Shown here piece by piece: positions 21,536-33,051 of a stretch of DNA of 64,000 bases. Below the pieces are notes generated by a model. The model did not search any database, was not told the DNA's origin, and saw only the letters and a program-made list of their open reading frames with translations. Positions within the stretch are counted from its first letter, which is position 1, and the number at the start of each line of letters is the position of its first letter. The stretch is taken from contig WACJ01000550.1 in the NCBI GenBank assembly GCA_008973525.1, positions 1,488,001 through 1,552,000 of the forward strand. Direction: 5' to 3'. A program made the translations under genes and the position numbers. The DNA is from Stenopsyche tienmushanensis (taxonomy: Eukaryota; Arthropoda; Insecta; Trichoptera; Stenopsychidae).

Positions 21536-24500
21536 TTACATTTTATTTATCAAATTAATATTTTGATTAGCAATATTCATAATTAGAAAGCTCTAAATTT
21601 ACTTAACAAGCTTTTCATCGCGAGGGTTGCTCTACTAAATGAAATCACTGTCTGAGACTCATACTATTCAATAAGCTTTTTTTAACCCATTTTTTTTCTC
21701 AGAAAAGGTCACCTCGAATTTTCGGCACTTTTTTTTGGAAATGTAAAATATCTCGGGTTAATTTAATAATGTTTTTCGTTAAGAGAAGGCTCGCGAGATT
21801 ATTTTTCTCAGAATTTAAAACATTTCGTGGGCACTTTTACACTTTGGAGCTTCGACACCTCCAGTCCTTGGAGGATATTAATTTTGGCATTTTATGCAAA
21901 TTCATCGATTCGAATATAAATTTTAAGCGCTTCGTATGAAAATATGATTGTTTTGAAAACAAATTGCCCAACGGAGACACCATCTGAATAATTGTACGGC
22001 AAAAGCTTTAAAAATGTACATGACTGAATTGTACATTTGACATATTACATGCAGTTTTAAAAATGTACGCGAATATTTTTAGTGCGACTCTCATTTTTAT
22101 GTACAAATTTATTTATTGTTCTGATATTTTGTAGCTGCAATGCGACATGTGAAATACATTTCTGTGATGTGAGCTTCTGATCCATATGGGATTTGGTTCT
22201 GTGGCGATTGATTGAATTTGCTCTATGGGATATTTGATTAGATCAATGTCATGATACTATTAGAGTGGTCTGCGGTTAAAGTTTCAACATTTTGTAAAGC
22301 GATTAAGCGATTCTTTGAAGGCTTTCTCTAAATTATGTGATCCCATAGACTTAGCGAATTTCACCTTCAAAAGCTTAATGAGCACGTAGAGTAAGTGTTA
22401 CACGTTCTCGGGGATAAGAGCTCATTATATTCCCGAAAGAGAACTATATTGTTATCATATAAAATTAAAATAAATGTCTCCCTGAAGATTTTCGGGGATT
22501 GCGAAAAGTATTTGAACCCGAATATGCTAAATTTGATAAATCTGTAAATGTCCCCGTTCTGAATAAATGGTTTTTTTTTATAAAACCTCTTCTTTTAAAG
22601 ATTACCCTTATTGTATCTATGTAAATTTCATTTAAATCTAAGTAGGTTTCCGTATTTTATTCGCCTTATTAATATGCGCCAAGGAATTGGGAGATCTGTA
22701 TAGATTGATAGGCACTTCTGGCATCTGTTTGGTGATTTGGAGGAAATTGAATTACGTTCTCCGTTCTATTCAAAGTGGAGGTGTGGGAAGAATGGAGGAG
22801 TTTAACTTCCTCGGAGTAAGCACAAATAGCCTTTCCTTGGGCGCAATCTAATATTTTTTTTCTTCATAATGGACACGACGATTATCTACAATTGTGTTTT
22901 TCTAACGCAATAACAAAAATGACTCTTACGTGATGACATTAAAAAAAACTGTAACATTTCAATATAATTCCAAAGTCACTTTTCTACGTAACGAGCTCTC
23001 ATTTTGGAAGAAAATTATTTAAAAAACTACCATTTTGATGATAATATTAGTCAAACGGCCCAGACTTCGTTAACTAGTGGCATAAAACCAAAAGTCACGA
23101 GACAAATGTATTAATACGAAATAAAAATTGTTTAAGCCCCAGACAAAACAAATTGGTAAGAATGTCATATGATTTATATTTATAAAATGTCACTGAAAAA
23201 TTGTCTTTTTCGTGACTAAATACCGCGATGACGAAATTTTTAGCTATCATTTTCATAAACTTTGACATCTCTATTCTTTATTAATTATGATAAAATACTA
23301 AAAAGACGCTTTGTCTTTTTCCATTGGTCTACATTGCAAAAAAATGTCCCATTATGGTTGTTTTGAATTAATATCGTTTTAATTGTCACAGAATTTATTC
23401 AGAATATCCAAGAAATACCTTCGTATAATACTTTTCTAATATGAATTTGATTTGGCTAAAACTTTAATTTCTAATGATTTTATAATTAAGATGATACAAT
23501 AAAGGATAATAAATCGATATCTAACATTTTGGCAGGATTGCCGATTGCCAATGCAAAATATAAGGGAGACCCATAAGTAATCAATTATTTCGAATTAAAA
23601 CGAAAAAAATTGTTACGATTTTAGTTTAATTATTTAATCAATTATATCATTTCCATTATTATTTACAACTCTTTGCCATCATTTAGGCAAAGTTTCAATC
23701 TCTCTTTTATAAAAAGAGGCTGACTATGACGGAAAATAGTTATTTAAGGTGAATTTCAACTTCATTTACATTTCAAAACGTCTTATTTTCAATGGAATAC
23801 CTAGAACTTTGAATAAATCATTCATCATTGAAAAAAATTAAAATTCTATTCTATTTAATACAAGAATACATAAGAGCATTTCATTGATTTATTAACAAAT
23901 TAACTATAAATAGACACTTGAAAAATAGTTATCCATATGGATGATAAATTAAAGATGTAAAAAAAATCCATAAAACTGTTAGTTTTATTGATATTTCCGC
24001 GTTTGAAATGATAAAACTAAAAATTTTATCGCTTTTGAAAGTTCATGCAAAGCAGGTGTATCCATACGGAGGCACTTAGCTCATATGAATGCTATAAATT
24101 TTACATTTAATATAGCATCAAACGTTTTAAAAATGAACTTCATAAAACAGCTTCAAGTATGTTGTTTTCCTCCATAACAAATGAACTTAAAATAAATATG
24201 ACAGCTGTCAATTTATCAGTTTTCCTTTGAACAAAAATTCGAGGCTATATTATAATTTTCATCGAAATTTCAATGTCTGTAAATATATTAATAATTAATA
24301 AAGCAAGCATATATCATCTATAAATATGAAACGCTTAGATATTACGAATATCTTAGTATTTTCAGGAATTAAACGAAGTATTTCGGAAAAATATCAGGCA
24401 AATGGAAATTTTGGCAAAGACGTGAAGATAGTGCTATTGGATGTATGACTGTTATAAGTAAATGTTCACGATAAAGAATTCGCTTCTTATTGTGCCATAT

Positions 24501-27500
24501 CCATACATTGGACGTAAGGGATTATCATGGGAGATTTTTCTAGGAATGAGGATTTTTTTATGTGGTGATTTTTCGTAGCTTTCGATCTGTGGTGCAAGAG
24601 GAATAGGGTTTTTGGATTTAAATATATGATAAAGATCTATGAGAGGGGTTGTGATATTATATTATTCGTATTATGAAATTATACTATAGCTATTTTATGA
24701 AATATAACTGAATGAGATCGAAAAAAGAAGATCTGCTGTTGGTTGTATATGAAAATATACAAGGCAACAAGTGCCCATAACTTTAAAGTATAATTTATTG
24801 ATAAACATATCAATCATTTTGAATGGATACCTGATGTAAAGCGATGTGATTTATATTAAAAAAATAGTTTTCAACTGATCGACAGTTGTATTTTTTGTAA
24901 TTAAAAGTGGCATAGATAATGGAAATGTTGGTCCATTTCCGTATTTGATTTATGATGCTTTTTTAAGTTTTTCCGCATACAAAATTTTCATGCCAAGATT
25001 CTTGGATCTATTCAGATAAAACAAATATATGAGTTGTCTTTGGGCTTTGAAAAATTTTGCGGAGAGCAGGCTCCGAAATTTATTTCCTCAAACTGAGGTA
25101 CACATTTCCATCGTCGCTACGGTGATTGTGAAGATGCATTTCCCTGATTGAGAATTCCGCAGCTAGATGGTATCGAAGGCATATCCCAATTCGGTTTATA
25201 TAACATTTGGTGTTATGTTCGTCTTTTGTGGGTGCAGATTGAATCAGGTTTTGTGATCGCACATTGGAAAACCTGGAGTGTGGGACTGGGTTGTGGGAAA
25301 TTCCATCCGGCGGAAGTCGCCGAATTGACACCTACCGTCAGGGGGTCGAAGTGTCGCCTCAGAATGGCGTGATAGCCTCCAAAATGAATTTTCTCTGGGA
25401 AGTATGATTTAAATACTTCCCTTGGGTCTATCAAAGAAAATGGAACGGAAGCCGATATCATAACGTCATTTTCTAGCACCTAACTCATACAGAATTTAAC
25501 AAATATCACTATTAACACCAGAATGACAATTTCAACCTGAGAAATTTTGTACAAGAATGTAAATATACTTATTTGTATGTTTTATTGCATTATATTACAT
25601 ATGATTTTTTCATTTACCATCATATTGAATTTCAGTAAAGAGCATATTTGTATCATTATTTGCTTCTTATTATATCAAATTTGCATTAATTCCTCTATAA
25701 GTTAAGATTTGAACTTACAAATTTTACTTATTGACCATTTTGTTCCAAGTAATTTATTAAGATAAAAATCCATTTTCTTAAACAAAATAAAATCATGTAT
25801 TTTTTTTCTAATGAAAGACATCTTAATAATTTGCTCCTTAGACATCATTTAAGACTTTGGTAAAGTATGATATGCGTCTCTTCGCATGTAAAGCAATATC
25901 ATACCAAAAGCTGTATTGTCAAAAAATATACTGATTATTAAGTCATAACATATTAGCATATTTGATCTTATCAAAAATATATAAATGCAAAAAATGTTAA
26001 ATAAAAAAAAGTGTGTTGCCTTTGTGACCTTTAAATATTAGTACAATTTTCCTTTTATAGCGTATTGATTCAACTTTTAGTTTGTACATATTTTAAATTC
26101 GGACGTTTCTGAAAGAACAATTGTTCAACGTTTCTTTTAAAGATCGAGTAAACAAAGAAAATTTAAAAAAATTTATATTCATAGACAAATTCATAATTCA
26201 AGACATCATGTTTAGAATTGACATTCTTAGTGAGTTTCGCAAAATAAAAATTTGCTTTGTATTTCGTTCAATTGTCTGGGTGTATTTTTTTGTTATGTTA
26301 GCAAATCGAAACTCGCTTCAAAACGATCGCAGAGTCCAAATGCTGCTGTTTTTGCACTATTTTCTTAAAATGGTATTGATTTTGTGCCAAATGCAGTTCA
26401 TTATTAAACACTAGCAAAATCTGGAATTTGGAGCGGGATTTGCGAAACATTTGTTACTTCTCTGTCAGTGCACAATGCGTTGGTCCTATTACGAGTTTCG
26501 GGTTAATTTATCAACTAGTTGTCTAGTGTTGTGATTTATTGCACGTCTGACAGTATGCACAGTTTGTACCCGGGACTAAATTATGTTTTTCCGCTTTGTC
26601 AGAATGAGAATATTCGACGTGCAGCTATTTGAGGTTTAATAAAACGGAATCCTTCCGGTGTAATATTGAAGAAAGTGGAATTGACGATGGTCCGGAAACT
26701 GAAATGACACGTTATTGGAGCGACAAAGGAACTCATAATTCAAGTTAGCTGAAAGTCGCATTGTAACGTTTATCCAATTTATAAGTTGGCCCTCCATGTA
26801 AGTGAGTTGAAGCAAACTTGATTCCTTCCAATTTAACTTCCACTTCAACGTTCTTCAAAATACTTTTCCATCTCATCTGCTCGAAAGAAACATAATTATA
26901 TCTGGGCTTAATTTTAAATTGAATCAACTTTTTAATGTCCGTCCTCCAAAGGTCGCGTTTTAATTGGGAAAATATCTTCGCCATTACAAAATTCGCAAAT
27001 ATTATATACTTCGAAACAAATTAAACCCGTGTGCTATTTTTATTTAATTTTTTTAAAAAGCTCAAATATCCCAAGTGTATGAACATGCCTGATAATATAT
27101 ATATATATCTAAAGCATTTTCGTTTTTATAAAAGTAGCGAAGAAACAGCACATTTCTACTTCTTCATAAAATTATATATCCGTTATCAGATTTAGATGAT
27201 TTCCATAAGAGACTTATTTAAGAGAGATTGTAACCACACTTTAGGGTATGATTATTTAAATAGGAATTTTAAGCACGAGAGAATTATCTATTGGTAATTA
27301 AATTATCAATATTTTTAAAACCTATTTGAATTACTTTTGAATATCTAGTGACTTATAAGCGTGAAGATAGGGTAAATCTAGATCGATTGTAAATATCAAT
27401 ATTTCTGATACGCAAAATTTATCTTAGATCTAAAACACTACACCCAGACTAGATCCATGATTGAACTTAAAAATAACATGATTGAAATGCATTTTCAATC

Positions 27501-27695
27501 ATCTTAAATCTCAGATTTAAAGTGATTGAAGTATTTTATACAAATATTTTTAATGATGTGTTTGAAGTGGTATATGAAAGAAAATTATCTTATATTTAAA
27601 CCCAATAAGAAGAAAAAGCTTTGAATTATACGACTAAAACTTCAACCATATCTTTCCAGGTAAAGATTATTTTCATTATTTTACTCAGTCATAGG
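21536..27695. other. long AT-rich non-coding stretch with one GC-richer patch
   Basis: The only clear contrast is at about 25050-25490, where the base composition rises and open frames overlap on both strands (25148-25372 plus; 25080-25331 and 25213-25479 minus). None of the three frames has a motif I recognise, no clear splice sites decide between them, and no repeat copy is found elsewhere. It could be an exon, a UTR or conserved non-coding DNA. Open frames at 26121-26414 and 26636-26984 are not recognised. A TA microsatellite lies at 27094-27109. Confidence 0.5.
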
Positions 27696-27990
27696 TAGGG
27701 AATCCAATCCCGGGATCCTGGTATAATCTATGTATACATATATGTTTTTTAAATTTTTATATTAACCTTTTCCTACCGGTGATGTATTTACTACACCTCG
27801 ATTCTAATAATGTGAATATCGATATGAAATATAATAGATACGGGGTTCAGAATTTTTGCATTCCTCCGTAATATAATTACGAATTACATCAAAGTATTAT
27901 AGTTTATAAGTATTCATCTACAGCGACGGAAATAAATAATTTGTCGGGAAATCGGGAATTTTGCGTGTTTTAGTCCGTGTCTCAGTCATA
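27696..27990 (+). repeat. second copy of the hAT-linked repeat, without coding part
   Basis: It starts TAGGGAATCCAATCCCGGGA, the same terminus as at 5570, but lacks the following 180 bases present there. From 27764 to 27984 it matches 5851-6071 almost base for base (about nine in ten equal, no large gaps), then stops exactly where the transposase coding homology begins in the first copy. It is either a solo non-autonomous derivative or a copy truncated at that point. Confidence 0.7.
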
Positions 27991-30900
27991 TTTAACTATG
28001 TGCATATTTTCAACAAAACTACAAAATAGCATGATTTATAATATCAATATGAGATAATTTTCAATATATCAGAAGAATTAAAATTATAGTTGTATATTAA
28101 AAGTATTTGAAAATTCTGGAAGAATTAAGTCAAATCTTTATATTATCTTTATATATATATCGAATTATATTTAATGCTACTTCCAGCATTAGTAATCGTC
28201 TTATAATGGATATAATTGCTAAATATGGGGGGGGACTATTGAGTTAATTAATTAAAACACCATATATTTTCCCAAATTAAATTCAATTAAAAGTTGTTGT
28301 ATATTATTATGCGTATATGTATAATCTAAATTAAAACTGATCACCTATAAAATATCCCTGCTCTCATAACAGTAATACGCCCTTAATAACAGTATTGTTT
28401 CCAACCCTGCTTTGAACTTTTAGAAAGTATAATTCTTAATGTGATTAAAATCATGATGTTCTCAATCCAGTATGCGCAATTTGTTACTGAATTTATTTTT
28501 AATGGGTTGAGAAATTATATGATTTTCAATGATAAAAAGTATGTGTTAATGATTGTTCTTTGTTAAGATTTTAATTCTTAAATGTGCATGAAATTTGATT
28601 ATAAGTCCTCATTGCGTTGAATGACTGAAAGAAAACTTAATAAGGTAGTGAAAGAGCCTTTCAACTTCGATTCGCCCAAGGCAATGTCTTGTATGATTTC
28701 TTAGCGTTTTGCGAATGGCAGTATTAAGAAGCTCATTCATCAGGCGTAAGATGAGTCAGCAGGCATCTTTCAATGGGTGAAAAGCCGCTTATTTTCAGCT
28801 ACACGGTGTGTCGAAAATAAACTTTGTTTTATATAATCTTATAATGGATGTCTTGCAAGCTACTACTCGTGAGAAACGAAATTAACCGTTTTAAGTGGAA
28901 GACTTGACAGCCGTACTTTACGTTCGCAGGAAGATATCTTCGCGGAGACAGCAGACTTACCGAAATGAGATAACAAGATTCCCAATAAAGTATAACAATC
29001 GCGGGAGACATATATTACGCTCCACTATATATAGATACTTAAATTGTATTTTATCATCTCTACATCATCGCTCCGAAACTTGGAAATTAGTTCACATATC
29101 AGGCCAAGATTTTCACGCGCACACAAATATTTATATTTGTCTATCTGCGTAAATCTGACAAATTGCTTGCGAATCTGCGAAATTCTCCGCGAGAGGCTTC
29201 GCTCGTTTGGTTTCATCGGTTCAAATGTCTCGAAACTTTGTGTTGGGCGTAAATTTTAATTTTTGCCACGTGATGAGAAAATTTACTTTCTTTAAAAGTT
29301 GAAATTTAGCCTTTGCGAAGCCGTAGTTTTAATACGATCTCATAGCTGATAAGATATGATAAATTAAGCTTTAAAACCGACGTCTAACTCGCGAAATTTT
29401 GACGGTTGAACGTTTGGCGTGATTTCATTGCGATGATTTTAATTTTAATATTTGACTACTCAAAAACTATATTTTTGTGTGTCAAATATTAAAAATTGTG
29501 GTTCATTTGAAAATCAAACTAAAAGTTTGAAAAAGCTTAAGTTAAATTAAAAAGTATTAATATTTCATAAAATCGCTTTATTTCGATGCCTTTCAAATTA
29601 TCGATTATTCGAATATTGAATATGAAATTGGTAAAATATTCGAGTATTCGTATGTTTTATATATGAACGTGGAAAACTACTCTGGAAGACCTTTTTGACT
29701 CTACTAGAAAGGGCTTTCTGGAGTACAAACAGTCCAATCCCCCCCCCCTAGTATTATGAGTGTAATCAAAGAATGCTTATAAAATAATAGTAAAATAGTA
29801 ATATACAATTATTAGAGGCAAAAATTTGATGCAGATTTTCAAACGCGTCATTCGGATTTATCCCACGTTTTATACAAGGACTTCGATTATAACATATTTT
29901 TTTATATATTCAATCAAAATTGGATCAATTAGTGATTATTTTTCTAATTGCTCAACCGTATTTTGTAAATAATGTATATTTACTTGAGATTAAATTGATG
30001 TAATAATGCGTTATGAAATCTAAAATGGTTTCAATGATTTTTATATATTTTAAATAACATTGGATGTTAATTCTGTCGTCGTTATAGTTAGTGTTTTACT
30101 TAGTGCAATTTGTTGGAATTTAATATTTGCAATGGATATGAAATAACGAGCTTTAGAAACTCAACGCTTTATGTTGTTGATATATATATATTCGTTCCCC
30201 TTAACTTAATTTAGATTAAATTGTATGCAAAATAAGATTGACTGCGAAATTAACGATAACCGTTTTAATATTGATTTATTTGTTTCAGGTGAGCCTAGAA
30301 CGTTTGATGATCTATTCAAATGGAATATTACGCTTTGGAAGGTACAAAATTTACTCAAGTTTCTCAAATAGTCCGACGGGTGTATGATTTCTGAATCTTT
30401 GTTTCATCAATCTACTTTCATAAACACTATTTACATTAATTTCTGAGAATGCTAAGAGAAATAGTTTCGTATTTTCGCAACGTTGAATGTATTAATTTTG
30501 AACGTTATTCACAGAAAATGTATTATTGGACGTTTTCCAAATATATCGCTAACTATTTTCTCAAATCTATTGATTTTCTTCTCAGCGAGCTGAATGAAAT
30601 AAAATTACGTTGGCGTCTTCAAATAAGATTTTCTCACATGTCATTGTCTTTTTTTCTGACACCTGTTATCATGGTGCATTTAATTATTTATTTGCGCATT
30701 TTTTTATTATTTCATAAGTTTTTAGCGCCTTAAAAAGTATGTAAAACGATTTGTCTAAGCTCGAGTGTCTGCGAGCAAGTATAACTCGAATAGTTCGGTT
30801 GACCAGTTGAGACAACGTCGGTGTTTAACTTCATCAAACCAGGTAAACTAACAAGAACTAAAGTTAAACAGGGCTAGTTTGAGTGCTTGAAAGTTACAAT

Positions 30901-31060
30901 GAGTCTTTGTTTAAACGAGAAAAAGGCTTTGCCATCGCAAGTTTTACGATCAACTTAAATGTTAAGAAGTTTTTCATACATTACACAAATTCACGTTTAA
31001 AATATACATGTATTATATTATATTTTTATTGAATATCAATATAAAAAATGCTTTAAAAAA
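27991..31060. other. AT-rich non-coding DNA
   Basis: A run of eight G at 28227-28234 and of ten C at 29739-29748 are unusual in this composition. Open frames at 28829-29259 on both strands and at 30449-30733 (94 codons, hydrophobic) are not recognised. TTTCAGGTGAGC at about 30283-30294 combines acceptor- and donor-like signals, as does TTTCAGGTGAGC at 4054-4065; without exons next to them I take both as chance. Confidence 0.5.
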
Positions 31061-31061
31061 T

Positions 31062-31119
31062 CCGCATAACTTCGAAATCGCACCAAAAAAAGTCGCACAA
31101 AAAGAGGTTTGAGTGTAAA
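31062..31119 (-). repeat. orphan pogo-like terminal repeat, copy 1
   Basis: CCGCATAACTTCGAAATCGC, then AAAGTCGCACAAAAAGAGGT and TTGAGTGTA. Read inverted it is TACACTCAAACCTCTTTTTG followed by TGCGAC, which has the form of a pogo-type end (TA plus CA..C..ACCTC). The same sequence recurs at 55398-55434. No partner end is visible nearby, so this is a truncated element. Confidence 0.45.
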
Positions 31120-32826
31120 AAGAAAATATATTAAGATGATATATTTGAATAGTAGTTAATATCTCTAATCGTTTGACTATAAAAACAAACTATCTTAAAA
31201 TGAGTTTATATAAAGGTTTAAATTTATCAAATTTTATTAGTTATTTCAAACATTCCACTGTGTGATATTTAAAGATCTGAAGAAGTATTTAATTATTCTG
31301 CTTGATTGATTTTCTAAGCATTTCTAAACACTTTTTTGATTGTCAACGTATAAATATTTAAGACTTATGACACTATTTTTTTAGGACTTTATAAATGACA
31401 TTATGAAATATTAAAAAAGCCATTTTTGGAGTTGTAATAAGCAAAGAAAAATGTTTATTATCATTTTTTTTATCCCATGTGCAATTTATGCACGTGTGAC
31501 TATATGGTCACATAACTTTTTCGCTGAAGCTTTAAATATTTTTTAACATGAAAACGATTAAAAGCACATGAAAAAATAATCTCGTCCTTGAACGGTTGAA
31601 ATTATTCCAAAGTTATAAATGCGCACCCCGTCATATCGCCGAAGTTAATAAAAATATATTGTAGTAGTATGTTGGAGTAATATGATTTACGTCAGGCCAC
31701 GAAGTATTTACGGCAGATACTCTCTGAAGTCTCAATGTTAGAAATTCACCGAACTTTATCCTCAAATACCCGTTTCTTATTTTTGGTAAATTGCTTTCCC
31801 ACCGAACCGTCGAGAGATGACGAATAGTTCTCGCATTTGTCGAATCCGCCACGAGCATCTGATATTGACAAACTTTCCTTCTGACAAATTGGGCACGGCT
31901 TTGACCGGCGATGCTCAAAAATCAGTCGATGATTAAATCGAATGCATATTGGAAATTCTGAGAAAGATGGTAAATTTAATCTTAGTGTGTTTAGCTTCGC
32001 TTGTCCGAGTGACTTAGCCCAAGTTCCGGGCTTAAGGATAGGGTAAACAGACCGCAACACCAACCTTATTCAGGCTTTATTGAGTTCCGGGAGCTAAGGC
32101 GGGCCTACACGTACAAATAGTGCCGACGCCCACCCTCGCACGGCAATATTTGTTCAGTGATACGGCACCTTTGTCTGATGGGCTCCAAAATGATTCTTGA
32201 TTTGACTGGTACATAAACTTGACATATTAACTGTAGACATTGTCTTGGATTGACACTGAGCTGACGTTGAGCAAACCAATTTAATCCACTTGAAGCATTC
32301 ACTGCCTGTTTTCGACGTCACGATGTAAAGTTTGCTATATGAACGCCTATTTCCATGAACTAAGAATGGATTGTATAGTAAACTGGACGATATGACGTAT
32401 ATGGAAGCGTTGGATTCACAAACGAATCGGAAAATACCAGGTTTCGAGTTGGTTATGGTAACGTCTCAAATTTCTGCTCTTGGATGGCCCCTAGCGTTCC
32501 TTTATCAACACAAGTATTGTATATCTGCTTGTCAAAAATACTCGTTATAACATAATGCCTTTTCAGCTGGAATTTGGAGCTGCTGGCTAACAATGAAAAG
32601 TACTTGACATATGAAATGCATTATATTTATCCAACGATAATAAAATAATCACCACCAGTACCAAGTCTGACCAATCTTCAGCTGATCTTTCAAAATATTT
32701 GGGCGTAAAGCATTTATGTAGAAAAAAATGTTTATCGTTATTTAAGTCTTCAGATATTATACAAAATCCTTACTCAAAAGAAGTATTACAATAAATGTAA
32801 TTAAATATGTTGTTTTAACTTAATTA
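31120..32826. other. non-coding DNA with a GC-richer patch at 31630-32330
   Basis: The patch contains overlapping minus-strand open frames of 95 and 105 codons (31631-31918; 31746-32063) and one of 65 (32105-32302). One has a CPIC motif (PCPICQKE) but no second Cys pair, so a zinc finger is not supported. The patch is single-copy in this window; a conserved non-coding element or a diverged exon are both open. Confidence 0.45.
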
Positions 32827-33051
32827 TCAGGTCAGTCCAAAAGTTCGTGCGCATTTTCGATATTTTTTTAAATAGTGTAAATAAAACCAATTTAACGAAA
32901 CCGATGTTTACGAAAATTATTGACAGACTGATTAATCCATTAGTCGAGCGACGACAAATTTCTACAGGTTTGAAATCTAATGTTAAACTGATTTTATTTA
33001 CACTATTTAAAAAAATCTCAAAAATGCGCACGAACTTTTGGACTGACCTGA
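32827..33051. mobile_element. complete 225 bp mariner-type MITE
   Basis: Both ends read TCAGGTCAGTCCAAAAGTTC going inwards, and the inverted repeats stay alike for about 70 bases with four mismatches. The target site TA flanks both sides (32825-32826 and 33052-33053). The interior of about 85 bases has no coding sense; the open frames on both strands mirror each other only because of the long inverted repeat. TA duplication and the TCAGGT start fit the Tc1/mariner superfamily (Mos1 starts TCAGGTG). Single ends of the same family lie at 14976, 18912 and 46675. High similarity of the two arms suggests fairly recent activity or the fold-back nature of the unit. Confidence 0.9.

Noticed and set aside
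30283..30294. TTTCAGGTGAGC as possible splice site (also at 4054-4065)
   Set aside because: Acceptor and donor fused without an exon; no coding sequence on either side.
31746..32063. CPIC motif as zinc finger
   Set aside because: There is no second Cys/His pair at the right distance and no known fold context.
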